Shown: positions 34,779 to 42,860 of the stretch, in pieces | Numbering within the stretch: position 1 is the stretch's first letter | How the letters are laid out: each line of letters opens with the position of its first letter | Source: Pseudomonas sp. B21-028 | Lineage (GTDB): Bacteria; Pseudomonadota; Gammaproteobacteria; Pseudomonadales; Pseudomonadaceae | Length of the DNA: 64,000 bases | Direction: 5' to 3' | NCBI RefSeq assembly: GCF_024749045.1 | Contig: NZ_CP087184.1 | Location: forward strand, 5,332,001 to 5,396,000 | The notes under the pieces: model-generated | Databases searched by the model: none | Seen by the model: only the letters and a program-made list of their open reading frames with translations | What the model was told of the DNA's origin: nothing | Position numbers and translations under genes: made by a program

Positions 34779-35807
34779 ATGAACAAAGTAGCCGTTGTCG
34801 CCATCGACCTTGGAAAGCTCACCTTTCACGTACATGAGCAAGATGATCAGGGGCATCCACTTCTGCGCAAAAAGTTTAAGCGAGTGGAGCTCCTCCAGCA
34901 TCTAGCAAATCTCGAACCGTGCATCGTCGTGATGGAAGCCTGTGGTGGGGCCCATTTCATGGCGCAAGAAGTCGCCAAGTTTGGGCATTCTCCCAAACTG
35001 ATAGCGCCTCATCTCGTACGTCCTTATGTGAAAAGCAACAAAAACGATTTCGCCGATGCCGAGGCAATCTGCGAGGCCGCCAGTCGTCCCACGATGCGCT
35101 TTGTACCGGTTAAAAACCAAGCTCAGCAGGCTTTGGCGATGCTCAACTCGGTGCGCGACTCGTTCATTAAGGATCGCACGGCGACCGTCAATCGGATCCA
35201 TGCAGCGTTTCTGGAAGTCGGCGTCAGCCTGACTCCAGGCTACAAATCGCTCAAGGACATACCAGCCCTGTTGGAGGCAAGTTCATTTCATGGGCTCATC
35301 CGCAAACTCCTGGCGGACTTGTACGAGCATTACCTCTACCTCAATCTGCGTATCAAGGCGTTAGACAAGGAGGTCGACTGCCAGGCCGCTGGAGATGATC
35401 TGGCCTCCCGCCTGATGACAATGCCGTGCGTGGGTCCGATCACCTCCAGCGTCCTGGCTGCCGAAGTGGGCGACGGTAAGCAGTTCAAATGTGGTCGAGA
35501 CTTCTCAGCGTCAATTGGACTGGTCCCCAAACAACACTCAACGGGCGGACGGACGGTACTTTTGGGCATCAGCAAGCGTGGCGATCGAAATCAAAGGCGC
35601 CTGTTCGTCCAGTGTGCCCAGACGTATGTGAACAGGCTGGATCGACAGGAAGGGAAGCTGGCCGATTGGGTTCGCAAGCTCCTGGCCAGCCACCGTCACC
35701 GCAACCTTGTGGTCTGCGCACTGGCCAACAAGTTAGCCAGGATCGCTTGGTCAATTGCGGCAAACCATACGGTATTCGATGCAGGGCCAAGCGCGATGAA
35801 CGCCTGA
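34779..35807 (+). CDS. IS110/IS1111-family transposase (DEDD)
   Basis: The 342-residue transposase appears full length and intact. The N-terminal RuvC-like DEDD domain has Asp10 (VVAIDLGK), Glu53 (VVMEACGG), Asp90 and Asp93 (NDFADAEAI). The C-terminal Transposase_20 domain starts near PCVGPITSSVLAAEVGDG and contains FSASIGLVPKQHSTGGR, where Ser245 is the likely nucleophile by analogy with IS621. The QHS-x-GG...GISKRGD wording is that of the IS1111 branch. The start ATG at 34779 follows a CCGGAGA ribosome-binding site. Such enzymes use an element-encoded RNA to choose their target. Confidence 0.92.
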   Translation: MNKVAVVAIDLGKLTFHVHEQDDQGHPLLRKKFKRVELLQHLANLEPCIVVMEACGGAHFMAQEVAKFGHSPKLIAPHLVRPYVKSNKNDFADAEAICEAASRPTMRFVPVKNQAQQALAMLNSVRDSFIKDRTATVNRIHAAFLEVGVSLTPGYKSLKDIPALLEASSFHGLIRKLLADLYEHYLYLNLRIKALDKEVDCQAAGDDLASRLMTMPCVGPITSSVLAAEVGDGKQFKCGRDFSASIGLVPKQHSTGGRTVLLGISKRGDRNQRRLFVQCAQTYVNRLDRQEGKLADWVRKLLASHRHRNLVVCALANKLARIAWSIAANHTVFDAGPSAMNA

Positions 35808-36043
35808 CCCCGCTATTACCCGAGCACCACCTACCTGGTTTTGCGATGCTGGATAACAGATGACATGAACGGCTAACCGGCCTGACGAAAACCCTGGGCT
35901 CCCACACGGCTGCAAGGCCGTTCAACTAATCAGGATCGTCGGGCATCGAATTCTCATCAAGGCGCGGGGGACGCAATTCCCCACCCAGACGCCGGATAGA
36001 TGAAAGCAAGCCAAACACGCATCAAAGACAGTATTGCAGAAAA
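35808..36043 (+). ncRNA. Candidate bridge/seeker RNA region in the IS right end
   Basis: This 236-bp non-coding stretch lies between the transposase stop and the right inverted repeat. In the IS1111 group the target-choosing RNA is, to my knowledge, encoded downstream of the transposase. Visible stems include GGGG-N8-CCCC around 35966-35982 within a wider GGCG/CGCC stem (35961-35993), and CGGC-tgcaa-GGCCG near 35909-35922. The guide loops cannot be assigned without covariation data. Confidence 0.5.
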
Positions 36044-36058
36044 GGGGGTAACCATAGA

Positions 36059-36147
36059 TGTGGGAGCGAGCCTGCTCGCGATGGGGATGTGTCAGCCTAC
36101 ATCAATGCTGCTGACCTGAGGCCATCGCGAGCAGGCTCGCTCCCACA
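36059..36147. repeat. REPIN directly beside the IS right end
   Basis: REP arms of 24 bp at 36059-36082 and 36124-36147 face each other. The element begins only a few bases after the IS right inverted repeat (36044-36055). IS1111-group elements of pseudomonads are known to target REP sequences, which may explain the junction. Confidence 0.88.
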
Positions 36148-36193
36148 ATTGGTCGGGGACGGCGGGGAAAGATAGGTCGGCTGCCAGGTCGCC

Positions 36194-36217
36194 TCGCGAG
36201 CAAGCTTTGCTCCCACA
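36194..36217. repeat. Diverged single REP
   Basis: A lone REP unit with changes in the loop (GCAAGCTTTGC in place of GCAGGCTCGC), between the REPIN and the right structured repeat arm. Confidence 0.7.
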
Positions 36218-36242
36218 GGTGGATTCAGATACAACCGGAAAA

Positions 36243-36575
36243 GTCAGGCCGGCCATTAGGCCGCCTCGCTTTGGCTTTTGCTTTTGCTTTTGATCTTGGG
36301 TGCCCCGTAAACCACAAGGGCCGAACGCAGGCGTTGCGTAGTGGGCAACCCGGCATGGATGCCGGGTTAGCCGCGCTGGGCCATGGATGGCCCTTCGCGG
36401 CGGGCCCACGGAGCGATGCCGGAGTGAGGGAACACCGAGCCTTGGCGAGGTGCCCAGTGGTGGGGCAAAGACCTTTTGGTTACTTTTGGGGCGTTTGCCA
36501 AAAGTGACCCGCCGTAAGGGCGGAACCTTTAGTAGCCGTCACCGAAGAAACGGATATACACACCAACCCGTCAAA
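36243..36575. repeat. ~330-bp structured inverted-repeat arm, right copy
   Basis: Reverse-complement partner of 34351-34678. All the main hairpins are retained. The stem at 36347-36368 reads AACCCGGCAT/ATGCCGGGTT where the left copy has ATCCCGGCAT/ATGCCGGGAT, a compensatory T-A to A-T change. It ends at a run of seven A residues (36572-36578) next to the sspB stop, and so may also carry the sspB terminator. No coding gene lies in 35808-36589. Confidence 0.85.
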
Positions 36576-36589
36576 AAAAGGCGCCCCCG

Positions 36590-37003
36590 CTACTTCACCA
36601 CCTTAAGACTAGGCCGACCACTAGGCCGCGGCGGCTCATCATCCGGTGGCGGCAAATCATCATCCACCTCGTACTCTTCCTCGCCATCCAGCGGCGCTTC
36701 CAGCTCAAACACCATACCCTGCCCATTCTCCCGGGCATAAATCCCCAGGATCGAGGCGATAGGCACATACAGCGTATGAGGCACGCCACCGAAGCGGCCT
36801 TCAAAGCTCACGGCATCGTTATCCATGTGCAGATGGCGCACGGCGGCCGGCGAAACGTTCAGGACAATCTGCCCGTCATTGGCAAACCCCTGCGGCACCT
36901 GTACCGATGGATACTCGGCATTGACCAGCATGTGCGGGGTGCAATCGTTGTCCACAATCCACTCATAGAGCGCGCGGACCAGATAAGGTCGACTGGAGTT
37001 CAT
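36590..37003 (-). CDS. sspB: ClpXP protease specificity-enhancing factor SspB
   Basis: SspB tethers ssrA-tagged and some other substrates to ClpXP. The 137 residues begin NSSRPYLVRALYEWIVDN and contain VNAEYPSVQVPQGF and the Sm-like substrate-binding core (SFEGRFGGVPHTLYVPIASI). An acidic flexible linker follows, and the C-terminal ClpX-binding tail reads RPSLKVVK. Everything expected is present. It lies 16 bp after sspA and is probably co-transcribed with it. Confidence 0.95.
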   Translation of the reverse strand: MNSSRPYLVRALYEWIVDNDCTPHMLVNAEYPSVQVPQGFANDGQIVLNVSPAAVRHLHMDNDAVSFEGRFGGVPHTLYVPIASILGIYARENGQGMVFELEAPLDGEEEYEVDDDLPPPDDEPPRPSGRPSLKVVK

Positions 37004-37019
37004 AGCGGCTCCCTAAGCC

Positions 37020-37637
37020 TTAGCGCATGTCGCGTTCAACACCAGACAGACTCGCCTGGAAAGTCTCACGCGCAAATTGGCGCTCCATATAATCAAGCAG
37101 CGGCTTGGCGGGCCGCGGCAGTTCGATACCCAGAATCGGCAAACGCCAGAGTATGGGCAATAGGCAGCAATCCACCAGACTTTGTTCCTCACTGAGGAAA
37201 AACGGCTTGTCGATGAACAGCGGCGATACGCCCGTCAGGCTTTCACGCAACTCCTTGCGCGCCACGACCCGCGCCGGTTCCTTGGTCCGCGGATCCAGGA
37301 TCAGATCCACCAGCCCACACCAGTCACGCTGGATGCGATGGATCAGCAAACGGCTGTTGGCACGTGCCACAGGGTATACCGGCAGCAAAGGCGGATGCGG
37401 ATAACGCTCATCCAGGTATTCCATCACCACCGTCGACTCCCACAATGCCAGGTCACGATCGACCAGCGTGGGCAGGCTGCCGTAGGGGTTCACCTCGATC
37501 AGCTTCGGCGGCTGACGGCCAGCCTCGACGTAGATGATCTCGGCGCTGACACCCTTTTCTGCCAGTACGATACGTACCCGGTGGGAATAGTGGTCGGCGG
37601 GGTCGGAGTAACAGGCCAACCGATTGGTCACGCCCAT
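37020..37637 (-). CDS. sspA: Stringent starvation protein A
   Basis: SspA is a glutathione-transferase-fold protein that binds RNA polymerase with sigma-70 and helps remodel transcription under starvation and acid stress. The 205 residues have a thioredoxin-like N-terminal domain ([30 protein letters not shown]) and an all-helical C-terminal domain (about 90-205). The start ATG at 37637 has a near-perfect GAGGAGG site 6 nt upstream; a longer reading to 37709 would run through the terminator hairpin. A long hairpin with a T-rich tail separates it from petC, leaving little space for an independent promoter. Confidence 0.94.
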   Translation of the reverse strand: MGVTNRLACYSDPADHYSHRVRIVLAEKGVSAEIIYVEAGRQPPKLIEVNPYGSLPTLVDRDLALWESTVVMEYLDERYPHPPLLPVYPVARANSRLLIHRIQRDWCGLVDLILDPRTKEPARVVARKELRESLTGVSPLFIDKPFFLSEEQSLVDCCLLPILWRLPILGIELPRPAKPLLDYMERQFARETFQASLSGVERDMR

Positions 37638-37661
37638 GGCGATCCTCCTCGCTTGTTGAAA

Positions 37662-37756
37662 TTTTAGAAAAGAAAAACGAGCGCGCCCAGAGGGCGTCTC
37701 CCGTAACACCTGGCTGACCAGGCTCGTTACACCTTCAGAGACGCCCTTGGGCGCGC
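37662..37756 (-). terminator. Nested-hairpin terminator/attenuator between petC and sspA
   Basis: The outer arms 37681-37700 and 37738-37756 pair over 19 bp with one bulged base. Inside them, GTAAC/GTTAC (37703-37707, 37726-37730) encloses CCTGG/CCAGG with a CTGA loop. On the minus strand the stem is followed by CGTTTTTCTTTTCT, a terminator-type tail. It begins about 34 bp after the petC stop, and its tail ends about 25 bp before the sspA start. Confidence 0.8.
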
Positions 37757-37790
37757 ACGATTAACAGCAACGTTACAGCTTACAGCGTTA

Positions 37791-38573
37791 TCAATGTACG
37801 TCTTTCCAGTATTCACGCTTGAGCAGATAAGCGAATACGAAGAAGAACGCCAGGTACAGCAATACATACGTACCGATGCGCTGATGTTGCAGCTTCACCG
37901 GGTTGGCCGAGTAGGCCAGGAAGGTCACCAGGTTCTTGACCTTCTCGTCGAATTGCTCAGGCGTCAGGGTTCCGCTGTTCGGCACGATGGTCAATTGATC
38001 ACAGGCTTCGTGAGTCAGCGCGGTACCGGTCAACGGATCGTATTGCTTCTTGCCGTGCTCGACGACCTGCACCTGCTTGCAGCCTACCACCTGACGACCC
38101 TGCAGGCCGACCAGGACGTTCGGCATGCCGACGTTCGGGAAGACCTTGTTGTTCACGCCCCACGGACGCGCAGGATCCTCATAGAACGAACGCAGGTAGC
38201 CATAGAGCCAGTCGGTACCGCGTACACGGGCAACCAGGGTCAGGTCGGGCGGCGCAGCGCCGAACCAGGTCTTGGCATCTGCCGGCTGCATGCCGATGGT
38301 CATGTGGTCGCCCAGCTTGGCGCCGGTGAACACCAGTTTCTCGAGCATCAGCTCATGGGGAATGCCCAGGTCATCGGCCACGCGCTCGTAACGCTGGAAC
38401 TTGGCACTGTGGCAACCCATGCAGTAGTTGGCGAACGTACGCGCGCCGTCCTGCATGGCGGCTTTGTCGGAAACGTCGATGTCGACTTTTTCCAGCTCTG
38501 GACCACCGTGTTCGGCCGCGAAGGACAAGACAGGCATGGCAGCAAGAATCAGTACAGCAAATAGCTTTTTCAT
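37791..38573 (-). CDS. petC: Ubiquinol-cytochrome c reductase, cytochrome c1
   Basis: Cytochrome c1 is the haem c subunit of the bc1 complex, passing electrons from the Rieske centre to periplasmic cytochrome c. The 260 residues have a signal peptide (1-20) and the covalent haem site Cys51-Met-Gly-Cys54-His55. A Met-ligand candidate lies in PNVGMPNVL, and one C-terminal membrane anchor in YVLLYLAFFFVFAYLL. The ATG at 38573 overlaps the petB stop (ATGA); a longer reading to 38813 lies in petB. Confidence 0.96.
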   Translation of the reverse strand: MKKLFAVLILAAMPVLSFAAEHGGPELEKVDIDVSDKAAMQDGARTFANYCMGCHSAKFQRYERVADDLGIPHELMLEKLVFTGAKLGDHMTIGMQPADAKTWFGAAPPDLTLVARVRGTDWLYGYLRSFYEDPARPWGVNNKVFPNVGMPNVLVGLQGRQVVGCKQVQVVEHGKKQYDPLTGTALTHEACDQLTIVPNSGTLTPEQFDEKVKNLVTFLAYSANPVKLQHQRIGTYVLLYLAFFFVFAYLLKREYWKDVH

Positions 38574-39784
38574 CAGCCAGTCACCCTTTCCGGAACCGGT
38601 TTGGTCTTCTCGAGCCTGGTATAGAACGGCATCAGAATGAAGTAGGCGAAGTACAGGAACGTACAGACCTGCGACAGCAACGTACGCCCCGGTGTCGGTG
38701 CCAGTACACCCAGCACACCCAGGATCACGAACGAAATGCAGAACACCACGAGCCAGATCTTGCTCAGCCAGCCTTTGTAGCGCATCGACTTGACCGGGCT
38801 GCGGTCCAGCCACGGCAGGACGAACAGCACGGCGATGGCCGCGCCCATGGCGATAACGCCCAGCAGCTTGTCCGGGATCGCCCGCAGAATCGCGTAGAAC
38901 GGCGTGAAGTACCAGACCGGGGCAATGTGCTCAGGCGTCTTGAAGGCGTTCGCCTGTTCGAAGTTCGGCTTCTCGAGGAAGTAGCCGCCCATCTCCGGGA
39001 AGAAGAACACGATGGAGCAGAAGATGAACAGGAACACCACCACACCGACAATGTCCTTCACGGTGTAGTACGGGTGGAAGGCGATGCCATCCAGCGGTAC
39101 GCCGTTTTCGTCCTTGTGCTTCTTGATGTCCACGCCATCGGGGTTGTTCGAGCCGACTTCGTGCAGCGCCAGGATGTGCAGCACTACCAGGCCGAGGATC
39201 ACGATCGGCAGGGCTACCACATGCAGGGCGAAGAAGCGGTTCAGGGTAATACCCGAGATCAGGTAGTCACCACGGATCCACTGGGTCAGATCGTTGCCGA
39301 TGACCGGGATCGCGCCGAACAGCGAGATGATCACCTGGGCACCCCAGTAGGACATCTGGCCCCATGGCAGCAGGTACCCCATGAAGGCCTCGGCCATCAG
39401 CGCCAGGTAGATCAGCATGCCGAAGACCCATACCAGCTCACGAGGCTTCTGGTACGAACCGTAGAGCAGGCCACGGAACATGTGCAGGTAGACCACGATG
39501 AAGAACGCCGAAGCGCCGGTGGAGTGCAGCAGGCGCAGGATCGAGCCGTACTCGACGTCACGCATGATGTACTCGACGGAAGCGAACGCCTCTTCCGCCG
39601 ACGGGGTGTAGCTCATGGTCAGCCAGACACCGGTAACGATCTGGTTGACCAGAACGAGCAATGCCAGGGAGCCAAAGAAATAGAAGAAGTTGAAGTTTTT
39701 CGGAGCGTAGTACTTGCTGAGATGGTCTTCCCACATCTTGGTCGCGGGAAAGCGCGCATCAACCCAATCCATAAGTTTGCTCAT
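38573..39784 (-). CDS. petB: Ubiquinol-cytochrome c reductase, cytochrome b
   Basis: Cytochrome b is the polytopic core of the bc1 complex, holding the b haems and both quinone sites. The 403 residues contain four helices with haem-ligand histidines (for example LLHSTGASAFF, VVYLHMFRG and RFFALHVVALP), the GYLLPWGQMSYWGAQ motif and the Qo-site loop PVWYFTPFY. The usual PEWY is PVWY here, which I recall as the normal form in gammaproteobacteria. The C-terminal part is fused, so there is no separate subunit IV. The ATG at 39784 shares a base with the petA stop. Confidence 0.96.
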   Translation of the reverse strand: MSKLMDWVDARFPATKMWEDHLSKYYAPKNFNFFYFFGSLALLVLVNQIVTGVWLTMSYTPSAEEAFASVEYIMRDVEYGSILRLLHSTGASAFFIVVYLHMFRGLLYGSYQKPRELVWVFGMLIYLALMAEAFMGYLLPWGQMSYWGAQVIISLFGAIPVIGNDLTQWIRGDYLISGITLNRFFALHVVALPIVILGLVVLHILALHEVGSNNPDGVDIKKHKDENGVPLDGIAFHPYYTVKDIVGVVVFLFIFCSIVFFFPEMGGYFLEKPNFEQANAFKTPEHIAPVWYFTPFYAILRAIPDKLLGVIAMGAAIAVLFVLPWLDRSPVKSMRYKGWLSKIWLVVFCISFVILGVLGVLAPTPGRTLLSQVCTFLYFAYFILMPFYTRLEKTKPVPERVTG

Positions 39785-40377
39785 CACGCTTTCTCCGTGT
39801 CGACGCCGATGACAATGATGTCATCCGACTCATAGGAATGCGGGGGAACTGGCAGGTTCAGAGGTGCAGGCTGCGATTTGTAGACGCGACCCGCCAGGTC
39901 GTAGTGGGAGCCGTGGCAAGGGCAGAAATAGCCACCTACCCAGTCCTTGCCCAGATCGGCAGGAGCCACTTCGGGACGGAATGTTGGCGAGCAACCCAGG
40001 TGCGTGCAGATCCCGATCAGCAGCAGGAGCTCAGGCTTGATCGAACGCGTTTCTGGATTGACGTATTCCGGTTGGACCGAGTTCTTGGAAGAGGGATCGG
40101 ACAGCTGGCCCTCGATCTTTTTCAGATTCCCCAGGATTTCCTCTGTACGGCGGACAATGAACACCGGCTGACCACGCCACTCAGCAATCATCTGCTGGCC
40201 TGGCTCGATCTTGCTGACATTCACTTTCACCGGTGCACCTGCAGCTTTCGCCTTGGCACTGGGAAACCATGACCCCACGAACGGGACCGCAGCCCCCACC
40301 GCTCCTGCAGCACCCACCACGGATGTGGCTGCTACCAGGAAGCGACGCCGGCCTGCATTCACGCCGTCATTGCTCAT
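39784..40377 (-). CDS. petA: Ubiquinol-cytochrome c reductase, Rieske iron-sulfur subunit
   Basis: The Rieske protein oxidises ubiquinol at the Qo site and passes the electron to cytochrome c1. The 197 residues start with a twin-arginine-type N-terminus (GRRRFLVAATSVVGAAGA) that also forms the membrane anchor. The [2Fe-2S] ligands are Cys124-Thr-His126-Leu-Gly-Cys129 and Cys152-Pro-Cys154-His155-Gly-Ser-His; Cys124, His126, Cys152 and His155 hold the cluster and Cys129-Cys154 form the disulfide. It is the first gene of petABC. Confidence 0.97.
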   Translation of the reverse strand: MSNDGVNAGRRRFLVAATSVVGAAGAVGAAVPFVGSWFPSAKAKAAGAPVKVNVSKIEPGQQMIAEWRGQPVFIVRRTEEILGNLKKIEGQLSDPSSKNSVQPEYVNPETRSIKPELLLLIGICTHLGCSPTFRPEVAPADLGKDWVGGYFCPCHGSHYDLAGRVYKSQPAPLNLPVPPHSYESDDIIVIGVDTEKA

Positions 40378-40578
40378 TCAGTCCTCTCCCATCAGCTTTG
40401 TGGCCTGTTAGATCAGGCGTCTACTAAGTAAAAATCTGAACTTATAAAAATTTTGCCGAATGGTAATGAAAACCCCCAATTCTGACAAGGTAATTACCAA
40501 GCAGCGCTACCGCCAAGCCTTGTAGTATAGGGGCTCTACGAATGTGGCAAGTTGTCACAGAGCATTTATTTCGCCCAT

Positions 40579-40614
40579 AAAAAAACGCCCAGCTCCGTGA
40601 GGAAACTGGGCGCC
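40579..40614 (-). terminator. Rho-independent terminator of rplM-rpsI
   Basis: CGCCCAG and CTGGGCG flank a 13-nt loop and are followed by seven T residues on the minus strand, about 20 bp after the rpsI stop. The 200-bp gap to petA also holds the petA promoter, which I cannot place. Confidence 0.88.
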
Positions 40615-40634
40615 TTCTGAAAGCGGAAGCGAAA

Positions 40635-41027
40635 TTAACGCTTCGAGTACTGCGGACGCTTACGCGCTTTACGCAGACCGACTTTCTTACGTTCAACTTC
40701 ACGGGCGTCGCGAGTCACGAAGCCAGCTTTGCGCAGCGCGCTACGCAGGGTTTCGTCGTAGTCCATCAGGGCGCGAGTGATGCCGTGGCGGATTGCGCCA
40801 GCCTGACCACTCACACCACCACCGATAACGGTGACGTAGATGTCGAATTTTTCGACGGTCTCGGTCAGTTCCAGCGGCTGACGAACTACCATGCGGGCAG
40901 TTTCGCGGCCGAAGAAGTTATCCAGGGAGCGGTTGTTGATGGAGATGTTACCAGTGCCCGGACGCAGGAAAACGCGTGCGGTTGCAGTCTTGCGACGGCC
41001 AGTGCCGTAATTTTGAGTCGCCGACAT
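40635..41027 (-). CDS. rpsI: 30S ribosomal protein uS9
   Basis: Small-subunit ribosomal protein S9, whose C-terminal tail reaches the P-site tRNA. The 130 residues have the usual [18 protein letters not shown] start and [19 protein letters not shown] core. The basic tail ends [15 protein letters not shown], the diagnostic end of S9. It follows rplM by 14 bp, the universal rplM-rpsI pair. Confidence 0.98.
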   Translation of the reverse strand: MSATQNYGTGRRKTATARVFLRPGTGNISINNRSLDNFFGRETARMVVRQPLELTETVEKFDIYVTVIGGGVSGQAGAIRHGITRALMDYDETLRSALRKAGFVTRDAREVERKKVGLRKARKRPQYSKR

Positions 41028-41041
41028 AATGAACTATTCCG

Positions 41042-41470
41042 TTAAAACTTCAGTTCTTGGGGCTGCTGAGCAGTATGAGGGTGAGCAGCGCCCGCATAAA
41101 CCTTCAGCTTACGATACATGTCGCGACCCAGCGGGTTCTTAGGCAGCATGCCTTTAACCGCGGTCTCGATCACGCGCTCAGGGGCTTTGGCGATCAGCTT
41201 TTCAAAGTTGATCGACTTGATGCCGCCCGGAAAACCGGAGTGGGAGTAGTACATTTTGTCAGTGGTTTTAGCGCCAGTAACACGTACTTGCTCAGCGTTG
41301 ATCACGACGATGTAGTCACCGGTGTCAACGTGAGGGGTGTACTCAGGCTTGTGCTTGCCACGCAGACGGCTCGCGATTTCGGTGGCCAGACGACCCAGGG
41401 TCTGACCAGCAGCGTCGACGACGAACCAGTCGCGCTGTACTGTTTCCGGTTTAGCAGTAAAAGTTTTCAT
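41042..41470 (-). CDS. rplM: 50S ribosomal protein uL13
   Basis: Large-subunit ribosomal protein L13, an early assembly protein. The 142 residues contain [20 protein letters not shown], then [14 protein letters not shown] and the conserved [18 protein letters not shown]. It is the first gene of the rplM-rpsI operon, with a sigma-70-like promoter about 45-70 bp upstream. Confidence 0.98.
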   Translation of the reverse strand: MKTFTAKPETVQRDWFVVDAAGQTLGRLATEIASRLRGKHKPEYTPHVDTGDYIVVINAEQVRVTGAKTTDKMYYSHSGFPGGIKSINFEKLIAKAPERVIETAVKGMLPKNPLGRDMYRKLKVYAGAAHPHTAQQPQELKF

Positions 41471-41512
41471 TCTTTATAGCCTCAGGGGCCGCCCTGTAAA
41501 TTAGACGGCGGA

Positions 41513-41541
41513 TCTTACTGAATAGTGCGTACTTTGACAAG
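41513..41541 (-). promoter_or_regulatory. Candidate sigma-70 promoter of rplM-rpsI
   Basis: On the minus strand TTGTCA (41536-41541) and TAAGAT (41513-41518) are 17 bp apart. The -35 box lies within a TTTGAC-TT-GTCAAA palindrome. The rest of the rplM-tas gap (41471-41715) shows nothing else I can name. Confidence 0.5.
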
Positions 41542-41715
41542 TCAAAGGCAGCCGGATACAGACGCTTTCGGGGGCTCGGGTCGGCGCGTCCGTTCAACGG
41601 CAAGATTCTTCGGCGGCGGCGCATCACTTCCACTGCAGAAAGAGGTGCGCAATTATGCAGATTGCGAAAAATATTTCAACCTGCTTTTATGATTGTTTTG
41701 CCCAAGGAGTCCCCG

Positions 41716-42756
41716 ATGGACTATCGCCAGCTAGGCCGTACCGATCTGAACGTGAGCGCCCTGTGCCTCGGAACCATGACCTGGGGCGAGCAGAACAGCG
41801 AGGCCGAGGCTTTCGCCCAGATCGAACGCGCCAAGGGTGCCGGCATCAATTTCCTCGACACCGCCGAGATGTACCCGGTCCCACCCAAGGCCGAAACCTA
41901 TGCCACCACCGAGCGCTACATCGGCAACTATTTCAAGAGCCGTGGCGACCGCGCCGACTGGATCCTGGCGAGCAAGATCGCCGGCCCCGGCAACACCATC
42001 GACTACATCCGCGACAAAAATCTCAAGCACAACCGCCGCCACATCGTCGAGGCGCTGGACGCCAGTCTCAAGCGCCTGCAGACCGACTGGATCGATCTCT
42101 ACCAGTTGCACTGGCCGGAACGCAGCACCAATTTCTTCGGGCAGTTGGGCTACAAGCACAAGGCCGATGAAGACTTCACCCCACTGGAAGAAACCCTCGA
42201 GGCCCTCGACGAACAGGTCCGTGCCGGCAAGATCCGCCATATCGGCCTGTCCAACGAGACGCCGTGGGGCACCATGAAATTCCTCGCCCTGGCCGAAGCC
42301 CGCGGCTGGCCGCGCGCGGTGTCGATCCAGAACCCGTACAACCTGCTCAACCGCAGCTTCGAGATCGGCCTGGCGGAAATCGCCCTTCGCGAACAGTGCG
42401 GGCTGCTGGCCTACTCACCATTGGCGTTCGGCTTCCTGTCGGGCAAATATGAAGGCGGCGCACGGCCGGCCAAGGGCCGCCTGACGCTCTATAGCCGCTT
42501 CATGCGCTACTTCAATCCACAGTCGGAGGCGGCATGCAGCCGTTATGTGGCGCTGGCCCGTGAACACGGTCTGGACCCGGCGCAGATGGCCTTGGCGTTC
42601 GTCACGCAACAACCGTTCGTGACCAGCAACATCATCGGTGCCACCACCCTTGAACAACTGGACAGCAACATCGCCAGCTTCGACCTGAAGCTGTCGGATG
42701 AAGTGCTGGCGGGGATCGAGGCGATTCACAAGGATCATCCGAATCCTGCTCCTTGA
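41716..42756 (+). CDS. Aldo/keto reductase (Tas-like)
   Basis: A 346-residue NADPH-dependent oxidoreductase with the (beta/alpha)8 barrel. The catalytic tetrad is visible as Asp48 (FLDTAEMY), Tyr53, Lys87 (ILASKIAG) and His132 (DLYQLHWP). The closest style I recognise is E. coli Tas, including the Y-P-V-P-P-K loop. The ATG at 41716 follows AAGGAGT; a longer reading to 41662 is unlikely. It stands alone, divergent from rplM, with a REPIN after it. The physiological substrate is unknown. Confidence 0.9.
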   Translation: MDYRQLGRTDLNVSALCLGTMTWGEQNSEAEAFAQIERAKGAGINFLDTAEMYPVPPKAETYATTERYIGNYFKSRGDRADWILASKIAGPGNTIDYIRDKNLKHNRRHIVEALDASLKRLQTDWIDLYQLHWPERSTNFFGQLGYKHKADEDFTPLEETLEALDEQVRAGKIRHIGLSNETPWGTMKFLALAEARGWPRAVSIQNPYNLLNRSFEIGLAEIALREQCGLLAYSPLAFGFLSGKYEGGARPAKGRLTLYSRFMRYFNPQSEAACSRYVALAREHGLDPAQMALAFVTQQPFVTSNIIGATTLEQLDSNIASFDLKLSDEVLAGIEAIHKDHPNPAP

Positions 42757-42772
42757 TTGCCCCATAGACCCA

Positions 42773-42836
42773 ATCGCGAGCAGGCTCGCTCCCACAATGG
42801 ATCGTTGCCTACTGTGGGAGCGAGCCTGCTCGCGAT
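42773..42836. repeat. REPIN between the aldo/keto reductase and acyl-CoA dehydrogenase genes
   Basis: Inverted 24-bp REP arms at 42773-42796 and 42813-42836 with only a 16-bp spacer, the shortest of the five REPINs in the window. The arms point outward-in in the opposite order to the 572 copy. It sits between two convergent genes. Confidence 0.92.
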
Positions 42837-42860
42837 AGCGATCTCAAGACCACAACGCAC

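Larger units (their letters stand above)
34700..36058 (+). mobile_element. IS110/IS1111-family insertion sequence
   Basis: The element consists of one transposase gene (34779-35807) with subterminal inverted repeats ATGG[C/T]TACCCCC at 34708-34719 and (reversed) 36044-36055, matching at 11 of 12 positions. There is a short left end and a 236-bp right non-coding end. The long right end and subterminal repeats are the IS1111-group pattern. The exact outer boundaries and target core are uncertain by several bases, and no target duplication is expected for this family. It is inserted between a structured repeat arm and a REPIN. Confidence 0.85.

Noticed and set aside
36092..36507. Short proteins in the REPIN and right structured repeat arm
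   Set aside because: Same reasoning as for the left arm; the translations are repeat-derived (for example Gln-Lys runs from the GCAAAA units).
34345..36589. A composite transposon formed by the IS and the flanking inverted arms
   Set aside because: The arms are not transposase ends: the IS has its own subterminal repeats inside them, the arms lie at unequal distances, and there is no cargo gene.
40441..40578. A tRNA or small RNA between petA and rpsI
   Set aside because: No cloverleaf or T-loop sequence (GTTCRA) could be found; only the rpsI terminator is supported.
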